Positions 1 through 3,270 of a stretch of 5,385 bases of DNA are shown in pieces. Each line of letters starts with the position of its first letter. The first letter of the stretch is position 1. The notes beneath the pieces are model-generated. The model did no database searches. It was not told where the DNA came from and saw only the letters and a list, made by a program, of their open reading frames with translations. The position numbers were made by a program, and so were the translations under genes. The stretch comes from Candidatus Iainarchaeum sp. (GTDB lineage: Archaea; Iainarchaeota; Iainarchaeia; Iainarchaeales; Iainarchaeaceae): contig DUGC01000023.1 of the NCBI GenBank assembly GCA_013331625.1, forward strand, positions 1-5,385, read 5' to 3'.

Positions 1-27
1 ATGCTCCAAAACAGAGTTTTGGCGCAT
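1..27. repeat. Imperfect inverted repeat (hairpin) at window edge
   Basis: CCAAAAC (6-12) and GTTTTGG (16-22) are perfect reverse complements around a 3-nt AGA loop. After one T/C mismatch the pairing resumes with ATGC (1-4) against GCAT (24-27), giving 11 paired positions. The arm starts at base 1, so the structure may continue to the left of the window. It could be the end of an upstream transcript, an operator-like palindrome or part of a larger repeat. It is followed at once by a second hairpin. Function is unknown. Confidence 0.5.
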
Positions 28-28
28 C

Positions 29-48
29 GTAAAAGCAACAGCTTTTAC
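29..48. repeat. Perfect 8-bp inverted repeat just before tRNA-Gly(GCC)
   Basis: GTAAAAGC (29-36) and GCTTTTAC (41-48) are exact reverse complements with a 4-nt AACA loop, ending 8 nt before the tRNA 5' end. The left arm sits about 25 nt before the tRNA, where a TATA box would be expected. GCATCG followed by TAAAAGC (24-36) is echoed upstream of the other glycine tRNA (GCATCG...TAAAAGC, 896-911). The left arm may therefore double as a weak promoter element; this is inference. Confidence 0.5.
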
Positions 49-60
49 TCAGTAGCGCGA

Positions 61-109
61 TCGTTGTCTAGTGGTTATGATTCGTCCTTGCCAAGGACGG
101 GGCCCGGGT
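61..109 (+). repeat. 49-bp direct repeat, copy 1 (inside tRNA-Gly)
   Basis: This stretch is identical at all 49 positions to 130-178. It covers the last three acceptor bases, the D arm, the anticodon arm, the variable loop, the 5' T stem and the first T-loop base. It is flanked by A60 and G110, which differ from the bases flanking copy 2. The two copies are separated by 20 bp of A/G-rich, non-tRNA sequence (110-129), so the repeat period is 69 bp. Confidence 0.95.
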
Positions 110-129
110 GCGAAAGAAAAAGGTGTAGC

Positions 130-178
130 TCGTTGTCTAGTGGTTATGATTCGTCCTTGCCAAGGACGGGGCCCGGGT
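130..178 (+). repeat. 49-bp direct repeat, copy 2 (inside tRNA-Gly)
   Basis: Exact copy of 61-109. It continues into a correct T loop, T stem and 3' acceptor strand, but is preceded by GGTGTAGC, which does not complete an acceptor stem. The lack of any difference over 49 bp implies a recent duplication, ongoing gene conversion, or an assembly error. Confidence 0.95.
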
Positions 179-200
179 TCAATTCCCGGCGGTCGCACTC

Positions 201-219
201 TGATTTTTACCTAAAATCA
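201..219. terminator. Possible bidirectional terminator between convergent tRNA-Gly and tmk
   Basis: TGATTTT (201-207) and AAAATCA (213-219) form a perfect 7-bp A/T-rich stem with a 5-nt loop. It lies in the 26-bp gap between the 3' end of the + strand tRNA and the stop codon of the - strand tmk. T-runs occur on both strands, and archaeal RNA polymerase commonly terminates at such runs. The position between convergent genes supports a shared terminator; the hairpin itself may be incidental. Confidence 0.45.
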
Positions 220-223
220 ACAC

Positions 224-853
224 CTAAATTTTATTGATTCTCTCCCAAATCAGGTTACAAACCTGTTTACATACTTCCTGTGCGCTTTTCGAAGCGTCAA
301 CAAAAACAATGTTTTCAAGCGGGAAAATGCCCCTGAGGCCAAGAAAGCCACCCCGCACTTTTTTCAAGAACTCCTTTTTCTCAAAGCTCTCAATGTATTT
401 TCGCTTGCGGTCGGCGCCTATTCGCTCAAGCGCAATATCCACGGGCACATCAAGAATGAATGCAATGTCGGGGGCCGGCAGCCCCTTGTGCAATTCCCTT
501 ATTTTTCCCAAAGGGATCCCCTGCAGGCGCTGGTAGACAAAAGTGCTGTACTTGTAGCGGTCGCAAAGGATTATTTTGCCTTCTGCGAGAGCAGGGCTGA
601 TCACCTTTTCCACATGCTCAAGGCGGTCAGCCACATAGAGGTCAAGGAACTGGAGCGCATTCACGCTTGGATCAACCTTTGAGCGCAACAGCTCGCGCAG
701 CTTTTTCCCATAAAAGCCCCCGCCCGGCTCGGCTGTGGGCAGGATACGGTTTTGGGAAATGCCTTTTTCGAGAAGGAATTTTTCCACCTCGCAAATCGCG
801 GTACCCTTTCCGGCACCATCAACGCCATCAAACACGACAAAGAGCCCTTTCAT
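224..853 (-). CDS. tmk: Thymidylate kinase (dTMP kinase)
   Basis: Phosphorylates dTMP to dTDP with ATP, a cytoplasmic step in dTTP supply for DNA synthesis. The 209 residues match the usual length of the family. A P-loop GVDGAGKGT spans residues 10-18. AEPGG (41-45) corresponds to the REPGG nucleotide-binding motif, with Ala in place of the usual Arg. ADR (75-77) and DRY (98-100, followed by SxxxYQ) match the conserved substrate-binding motifs. PDIAFILDVP (128-137) is the core strand. The basic stretch ADRKRKYIE (147-155) is the LID region. The ATG at 853 is chosen because it precedes the P-loop by the normal distance and a TATA-like box lies about 26 nt upstream, so the mRNA is probably leaderless. 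The stop is TAG. The gene is convergent with tRNA-Gly(GCC) and divergent from tRNA-Gly(TCC), so it is probably a single-gene transcript. Function is secure by motif. Confidence 0.95.
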   Translation of the reverse strand: MKGLFVVFDGVDGAGKGTAICEVEKFLLEKGISQNRILPTAEPGGGFYGKKLRELLRSKVDPSVNALQFLDLYVADRLEHVEKVISPALAEGKIILCDRYKYSTFVYQRLQGIPLGKIRELHKGLPAPDIAFILDVPVDIALERIGADRKRKYIESFEKKEFLKKVRGGFLGLRGIFPLENIVFVDASKSAQEVCKQVCNLIWERINKI

Positions 854-875
854 GAGCAGAATAAATGTGTAAAAA

Positions 876-883
876 GTATTAAA
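876..883 (-). promoter_or_regulatory. TATA-like box of tmk
   Basis: Read on the - strand this is TTTAATAC, centred about 26-27 nt before the tmk ATG. That spacing puts the transcription start on or next to the start codon, so translation is probably leaderless. No Shine-Dalgarno-like sequence is visible between the box and the ATG, which agrees with this. Confidence 0.55.
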
Positions 884-900
884 GGCGCTTGCAAAGCATC

Positions 901-911
901 GATTTTAAAAG
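901..911 (+). promoter_or_regulatory. TATA-like box of tRNA-Gly(TCC)
   Basis: GATTTTAAAAG is centred about 30 nt before the tRNA 5' end at 936, a normal distance for an archaeal promoter with a short leader. It lies back to back with the tmk promoter in an 82-bp divergent region. The surrounding GCATCG...TAAAAGC resembles the sequence before the other glycine tRNA (24-36). Confidence 0.5.
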
Positions 912-935
912 CGTCATCGACAAAAATAGGAATGC

Positions 936-1006
936 GCACCTGTGGGGTAATGGTAGCCTTAGAGCCTTCCAAGCTCTTGGTCCGGGTTCAAATCCCGGCG
1001 GGTGCA
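936..1006 (+). tRNA. tRNA-Gly(TCC)
   Basis: Complete 71-nt cloverleaf. The acceptor GCACCTG (936-942) pairs with CGGGTGC (999-1005), with one T-G wobble, and the discriminator is A1006. The D arm contains the usual A-A...GG pattern. The anticodon arm is AGAGC-CTTCCAA-GCTCT, with anticodon TCC at 968-970, which reads GGA and GGG. The T arm is CCGGG-TTCAAAT-CCCGG. The variable loop is 4 nt, as in the other glycine tRNA here. There is no intron and no encoded CCA. Confidence 0.95.
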
Positions 1007-1019
1007 TATGGGCCATCTC

Positions 1020-1025
1020 TTTTTT
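1020..1025 (+). terminator. T-run terminator of tRNA-Gly(TCC)
   Basis: Six consecutive T residues begin 14 nt after the tRNA 3' end. Short oligo-T tracts are the typical archaeal termination signal. No strong hairpin precedes it. Confidence 0.45.
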
Positions 1026-1043
1026 AAAGAAAAGAAAACGTAA

Positions 1044-1065
1044 GTTGCCCAAAACTGCGGGCAAC
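1044..1065. repeat. Perfect 7-bp inverted repeat downstream of tRNA-Gly(TCC)
   Basis: GTTGCCC (1044-1050) and GGGCAAC (1059-1065) are exact reverse complements around an 8-nt loop. No T-run follows on the + strand, so it is not a classic terminator in that direction. On the - strand it is followed by TTACGTTTTC, which could act as a weak stop for a transcript from the small ORF. Its role is unclear. Confidence 0.45.
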
Positions 1066-1317
1066 AGCGAGCCAAACCCATGCATTAGCAAGGGTTGATG
1101 CCCCCCCGCCGCGCATTTGCAGCAAGGCAGGGCTTTGACAAAACCCCATTGAAAGAAAAAGCAGCAGCATTCATGAGGGGGACTTTTGCAAATTGAACCC
1201 CTTGGCAAAAGCCATGCAAATTTTTTAACAAACCAATATTCCGAAAACCGGGGCGCATTAGTGGAAAAGCCAGCGCTTTTTCCTGCAGCCCGTGCACATG
1301 CAAATCACCCCCGTTAA

Positions 1318-1425
1318 TCAGGGATATGGGGGATTTTTCCCGTCGCGCACGCGCACGAGTGTAGGCTGGCCTGCGATGAAAATCTTCACAAACCTTCCCA
1401 TTTCAGCCCCTTTCCTACCCCTCAT
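1318..1425 (-). CDS. Candidate small protein (35 aa), reading frame continues past TGA into a Cys-rich tail
   Basis: Not recognised. The - strand ATG at 1425 is preceded by GGTGAT, an exact match to the archaeal anti-Shine-Dalgarno complement, with a 3-nt spacer. A TATA-like CTTTTTAAG lies about 35 nt upstream. The product begins MRGRKGAEMGRFVKIFIAG and has an alternating hydrophobic/basic stretch typical of a beta strand, ending NPPYP before TGA. Beyond that TGA the same frame stays open for 19 codons (to TAA at 1258-1260) and encodes LTGVICMCTGCRKKRWLFH, a Cys-rich basic tail resembling a small zinc-binding motif. It could be a 55-residue gene broken by a nonsense change, a 35-residue protein, or a chance ORF. 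A second ATG at residue 9 is possible. Confidence 0.35.
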   Translation of the reverse strand: MRGRKGAEMGRFVKIFIAGQPTLVRVRDGKNPPYP

Positions 1426-1428
1426 TAA

Positions 1429-1434
1429 ATCACC
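1429..1434 (-). promoter_or_regulatory. Shine-Dalgarno-like GGTGAT before the small ORF
   Basis: Read on the - strand, GGTGAT followed by TTA and then ATG. GGTGAT pairs with the 3' end of archaeal 16S rRNA (AUCACCUCC). It is the main reason to take the 1425 ATG seriously as a start. The 3-nt spacer is short, but this arrangement is common in archaea. Confidence 0.4.
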
Positions 1435-1455
1435 AAGTGTATTTTCCGTTGCAAA

Positions 1456-1464
1456 CTTAAAAAG
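1456..1464 (-). promoter_or_regulatory. TATA-like element before the small ORF
   Basis: CTTTTTAAG on the - strand, centred about 35 nt before the ATG at 1425. This would give a leader of roughly 8-10 nt, long enough to contain the GGTGAT site. A second A/T element, CTTTAAAGC, lies further upstream (about 1490-1498). This is a sequence match only. Confidence 0.3.
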
Positions 1465-1580
1465 GGTGACGACCAGAAAATAGCTTTAAAGGCCGCTTTA
1501 TTGCCCATGAGGGCACATTGTAAAGAATAAGAAACGGAAATTAACGGAGTGAAAAACTTCGGGAAAAAAACCCAATTATT

Positions 1581-1620
1581 ACATAAAATATGACAAAATG
1601 ACCAAAATTTTACAAAATGA
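1581..1620. repeat. Repeated ACAAAATGA motifs upstream of the ACT-domain gene
   Basis: ACAAAATGA occurs exactly at 1593-1601 and 1612-1620, with starts 19 bp apart. A looser version, ACATAAAATATGA, lies at 1581-1593. The near two-helical-turn spacing and the place just before the core promoter fit regulator-binding half-sites, but A/T-rich sequence makes chance repeats more likely here. Confidence 0.35.
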
Positions 1621-1622
1621 TT

Positions 1623-1638
1623 AAAACTGGCCAGTTTT
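1623..1638. promoter_or_regulatory. 16-bp perfect palindrome at the ACT-gene promoter (operator candidate)
   Basis: AAAACTGGCCAGTTTT is its own reverse complement, with no central spacer. It is centred about 33 nt before the ATG at 1664 and overlaps the left end of the T-rich TATA-like element (1635-1648). That is where an archaeal repressor would block TBP/TFB, or an activator would contact them. The missing loop argues against an RNA hairpin and for a site bound by a dimeric protein. The bound factor is unknown; self-regulation by the ACT protein is conceivable but not shown. Confidence 0.5.
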
Positions 1639-1648
1639 TATTTTTTTT
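1635..1648 (+). promoter_or_regulatory. TATA-like element of the ACT-domain gene
   Basis: TTTTTATTTTTTTT is centred roughly 22-24 nt before the ATG at 1664, so the transcript is probably leaderless. No ribosome-binding sequence is visible in TCTGGATTTTCGGT before the ATG. The T-richness makes the exact box uncertain. Confidence 0.4.
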
Positions 1649-1663
1649 GTCTGGATTTTCGGT

Positions 1664-2368
1664 ATGGCATTGGGAAATGGGGAGATCAGTTCCTTATCTG
1701 ATACAGTCCGAAAAGAGATAAATACGCTCCCACATGTGAAAACGGGCCTGAGCGAAGGAATCATCAACTATTCTGCATTAGCACGAAACCTGATGCCTTC
1801 GCTTTCAAAGCGCCTAAACAAAAACCTCAATGAGGAATCAGTCATTGTTGCAATTAAAAGGTACGCAGATGAGCTCTCCGTGACCCCCCTTGGAAGCAAC
1901 TATCTTGAGATGTTTGCAAATTCCGAGCTGACCCTCCAGGACAACATGGCTTATGCGCATTTCCACAAAAATGACAGGCTGGTCAAAAAAGTGGAAGAGC
2001 TGTTTTTAGAGGAGAACTGGAAGGTCGGGGAAATGAGGATTTTCATACAGGGCGCAGACCAGGTCATGCTCATTGCAAAGCGGAGCAAGGTTGATGAACT
2101 TTCCACTGAGTTCGAGGCAGACAGGCTCTTTGCGCTCATGGATATAGCGCTCCTCTCATTCCGCATGCCATTGCAGGCATATTCCCTCTACGGGGTCATC
2201 GCCGAAGTCACAAGGCAGCTTGCGCAAAAAGGCATCAGCGTTGAGATGGTGACATCGGCTTCAGACCTGCACTTCCTTGTGGAGGAAAAGGATGCCGAAA
2301 GGGCATACAGCACCCTCAAGGCAATAATAAAGAACGCGCAGTCGCTTGTCGAAGGCAAGGGCAAATAA
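1664..2368 (+). CDS. ACT-domain protein, archaeal, function unknown
   Basis: A 234-residue soluble protein with no signal peptide or membrane segment. Residues 14-70 are helical and include EGIINYSALARNLMPSLSKR, a pattern I associate with the N-terminal region of uncharacterised archaeal ACT proteins. Residues about 86-150 look like a divergent ACT-like alpha/beta unit. Residues 170-222 are a clearer ACT domain of the aspartokinase type, with LYGVIAEVTRQLAQKGISVE, then MVTSASDLHFLVEEKDAERA. ACT domains bind small ligands, often amino acids, and usually regulate an attached or partner enzyme. No catalytic domain is present, so this is probably a stand-alone sensor or regulator. The ATG follows a TATA-like element and a palindrome. 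A separate TATA-like box before rnp4 suggests the two genes are not strictly one operon. The ligand cannot be told from sequence. Confidence 0.8.
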   Translation: MALGNGEISSLSDTVRKEINTLPHVKTGLSEGIINYSALARNLMPSLSKRLNKNLNEESVIVAIKRYADELSVTPLGSNYLEMFANSELTLQDNMAYAHFHKNDRLVKKVEELFLEENWKVGEMRIFIQGADQVMLIAKRSKVDELSTEFEADRLFALMDIALLSFRMPLQAYSLYGVIAEVTRQLAQKGISVEMVTSASDLHFLVEEKDAERAYSTLKAIIKNAQSLVEGKGK

Positions 2369-2372
2369 ACGA

Positions 2373-2385
2373 TAATTATTAATTA
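2373..2385 (+). promoter_or_regulatory. TATA-like element of rnp4
   Basis: TAATTATTAATTA lies in the 40-bp gap after the ACT-gene stop, centred about 30 nt before the ATG at 2409. It would start a transcript at or a few nt before the start codon. Read-through from the ACT gene is also possible, given the short gap and the lack of an obvious terminator. Confidence 0.5.
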
Positions 2386-2408
2386 CAAAAGCGCATTAAC
2401 TCATTTTC

Positions 2409-2732
2409 ATGAAGCACGCAAAATGGCAGCAGATAGCGCTTGAGCGGATTTACAGGCTCTTCGAGCTTGCGCAGCAGGAACTTGAAAAGCATCCGCAGCG
2501 CAGCAAAAGATATGTAAACATTGCGCTTGAAATATCAAAAAAGGCAAGGGCGCGCATCCCGGATGAGCTCAAAACGAGCTACTGCAAAAGCTGCCATGCT
2601 TATTTAGCGGACGGGAAAAATGCCGACGTGAAAAAAATCGGCAGGATAACATTTGTGAAATGCCGCGGATGCGGCTTTGAGAGGAAAACGGGGCGGAAAA
2701 GAGGGGGAAGTGAAAAGAATGGCCACAATTGA
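2409..2732 (+). CDS. rnp4: Ribonuclease P protein component 4 (Rpp21/Rpr2 family)
   Basis: Protein subunit of archaeal RNase P, the ribonucleoprotein that removes 5' leaders from pre-tRNA. In known archaea Rnp4 pairs with Rnp1 (Rpp29) and acts on the RNA specificity domain. The 107 residues fit the family. The N-terminal helices IALERIYRLFELAQQELEKH (9-28) and RSKRYVNIALEISKKARARI (31-50) match the conserved helical half. A zinc ribbon follows, with C59-x2-C62 and C85-x2-C88. The C-terminal tail (91-107) is basic and Gly-rich, as in an RNA-binding tail. The stop is TGA, 14 bp inside the next gene, so translation of csaA is probably coupled. A TATA-like box is centred about 30 nt upstream and no ribosome-binding site is evident. 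Its substrates would include the glycine tRNAs nearby, though that proximity may be chance. Confidence 0.92.
   Translation: MKHAKWQQIALERIYRLFELAQQELEKHPQRSKRYVNIALEISKKARARIPDELKTSYCKSCHAYLADGKNADVKKIGRITFVKCRGCGFERKTGRKRGGSEKNGHN
2702..2713 (+). promoter_or_regulatory. Purine-rich ribosome-binding site of csaA
   Basis: AGGGGGAAGTGA ends 5 nt before the csaA ATG, inside the 3' end of rnp4. This internal gene has an SD-like sequence while the promoter-proximal genes have none, as expected if the first genes are leaderless and the downstream gene in the transcript is not. Confidence 0.45.
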
Positions 2733-3051
2733 GGATTTCCAAAAGCTTGATGTACGGGTCGGGAAGATTATTGAAGCGAAGGATTTTTCGCAGGCAAAAA
2801 AGCCGTCGTACAGGCTGCAGATCGACCTTGGAAGTGAAATAGGGATAAAAAAGTCATGCGCGCAGCTTGTGAAAAATTATTCCAAAGAAGAGCTTGCAGG
2901 AAAGCTGGTCCTTTGCGTTGTGAATTTCCCTGCGCGCCAGATCGGGCCTGCAATTTCCGAGGTGCTCACACTCGGGGTGCCTGATCGCGAAGGGAACTGC
3001 ATCCTTATCTGCCCTGCAAGGGAAGTGCCGCTTGGCGCAAAGATGTATTAG
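2719..3051 (+). CDS. csaA: CsaA-type tRNA-binding domain protein
   Basis: A 110-residue OB-fold protein of the CsaA / EMAP-II-like tRNA-binding family, found in bacteria and archaea. It is reported as a dimer with tRNA-binding or chaperone-like activity; its physiological role is unsettled. Family hallmarks are the start MATIEDFQKLDVRVGKIIEA (1-20), then DLGSEIGIKKSCAQL (36-50), VVNFPARQIGPAISEVLTLG (67-86) and VPLGAKMY at the end. The ATG at 2719 is preferred over an in-frame ATG at 2677 because it gives the exact family length. The 14 extra residues would be encoded inside rnp4, and GAGGGGGAAGTGA lies just upstream as a possible ribosome-binding site. It overlaps rnp4 by 14 bp in another frame. 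The stop is TAG. Pairing with an RNase P subunit points to tRNA-related work, which is inference. Confidence 0.92.
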   Translation: MATIEDFQKLDVRVGKIIEAKDFSQAKKPSYRLQIDLGSEIGIKKSCAQLVKNYSKEELAGKLVLCVVNFPARQIGPAISEVLTLGVPDREGNCILICPAREVPLGAKMY

Positions 3052-3130
3052 GGATTTCCACTTTCCGGGATTATTTACCTGCGCAAAACAAGCTAATTGC
3101 AAAGGACAAAAACAAGGAAACACGATCTGC

Positions 3131-3157
3131 CCCTTATGGCCCGGCATAAGGGCTTTT
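3131..3157 (+). terminator. Terminator-like hairpin after csaA
   Basis: CCCTTATG (3131-3138) and CATAAGGG (3145-3152) form a perfect 8-bp stem around a 6-nt loop (GCCCGG). A G3129-C3153 pair beyond a bulged C can extend it. TTTT (3154-3157) follows. It lies about 80 nt after the csaA stop and before the next promoter, so it is well placed to end the rnp4-csaA transcript. Archaea rely more on T-runs than on stems, so strength is uncertain. Confidence 0.5.
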
Positions 3158-3240
3158 GGGGGCCTATCGGCAAGGCTTTGTTTCCATCCCAATGTCCGAT
3201 ACTATTAGGTTATTGGGGGCAATTTCACCCCTCGCCATAT

Positions 3241-3252
3241 TTTTATATTAAA
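3241..3252 (+). promoter_or_regulatory. TATA box of the secreted beta-helix gene
   Basis: TTTTATATTAAA is centred about 25 nt before the ATG at 3271 and preceded by CGCCATAT. This is the best TATA match in the window. The spacing implies a leaderless mRNA, and CAGCTATTCTTTTACG before the ATG has no ribosome-binding sequence. Confidence 0.65.
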
Positions 3253-3270
3253 GGCAGCTATTCTTTTACG

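Larger units (their letters stand above)
57..197 (+). tRNA. tRNA-Gly(GCC), interrupted by a 69-nt tandem duplication
   Basis: The 5' acceptor strand GCGATCG (57-63) pairs along all seven positions, with one T-G wobble, with CGGTCGC (190-196); A197 is the discriminator base. The anticodon arm is CGTCC-TTGCCAA-GGACG, giving anticodon GCC, and it occurs twice (83-99 and 152-168). A complete T arm, CCGGG-TTCAATT-CCCGG (173-189), exists only in the second copy. The second copy lacks a usable 5' acceptor: TAGCTCG (126-132) mismatches at three positions. The first copy runs into unrelated sequence after T109. Neither copy alone is a tRNA, but removing 69 nt gives an ideal 72-nt tRNA. I see no obvious bulge-helix-bulge, because each copy can fold its own anticodon arm. 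Options are an unusual intron, a gene broken by recent duplication, or an assembly artefact. CCA is not encoded. Confidence 0.7.
1007..1663. other. Long intergenic region (about 650 bp)
   Basis: No conventional protein or RNA gene is apparent here. From left to right it holds a T-run terminator (1020-1025), a 7-bp hairpin (1044-1065), and about 190 bp with C- and G-runs and weak inverted repeats, such as CTTTTGC (1183-1189) with GCAAAAG (1205-1211). Next comes the candidate small - strand ORF (1258-1425) with its promoter-like upstream sequence, then an A/T-rich stretch from about 1500 leading to the promoter of the ACT-domain gene. I found no match by eye to 5S, SRP or RNase P RNA, or to paired C/D boxes. 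Degraded genes or an unrecognised small RNA are possible. Confidence 0.5.

Noticed and set aside
61..178. CRISPR-like array: two identical 49-bp repeats with a 20-bp spacer
   Set aside because: Only two copies are present, the spacer is too short, and the repeat is clearly tRNA sequence with a glycine anticodon arm.
1..237. 78-codon + strand ORF
   Set aside because: It runs through the tRNA gene, and its repeated peptide segment is just the translated 49-bp tRNA repeat.
1183..1211. Weak inverted repeat with a GGTTCAATTTGC stretch on the - strand, resembling a tRNA T arm
   Set aside because: The flanking bases do not form a T stem, and no anticodon arm or acceptor stem can be drawn around it.
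1085..1303. 72-codon - strand ORF in the long intergenic region
   Set aside because: It has no family resemblance and uses a different frame from the better supported small ORF nearby. No promoter or ribosome site fits its start.
1318..1320. Selenocysteine codon
   Set aside because: The TGA is not in a CxxU or UxxC setting and no SECIS-like structure was identified by eye. A nonsense change or plain stop is simpler, so I keep recoding only as a remote option.
1292..1483. 63-codon + strand ORF
   Set aside because: It is antisense to the small - strand ORF, has no recognisable motif, and lacks a start signal. The - strand reading has the better translation signal.
2677..2718. Upstream ATG for csaA adding 14 residues
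   Set aside because: The extra residues are a basic low-complexity stretch shared with the rnp4 tail. The ATG at 2719 gives the exact family length and has a purine-rich site before it.
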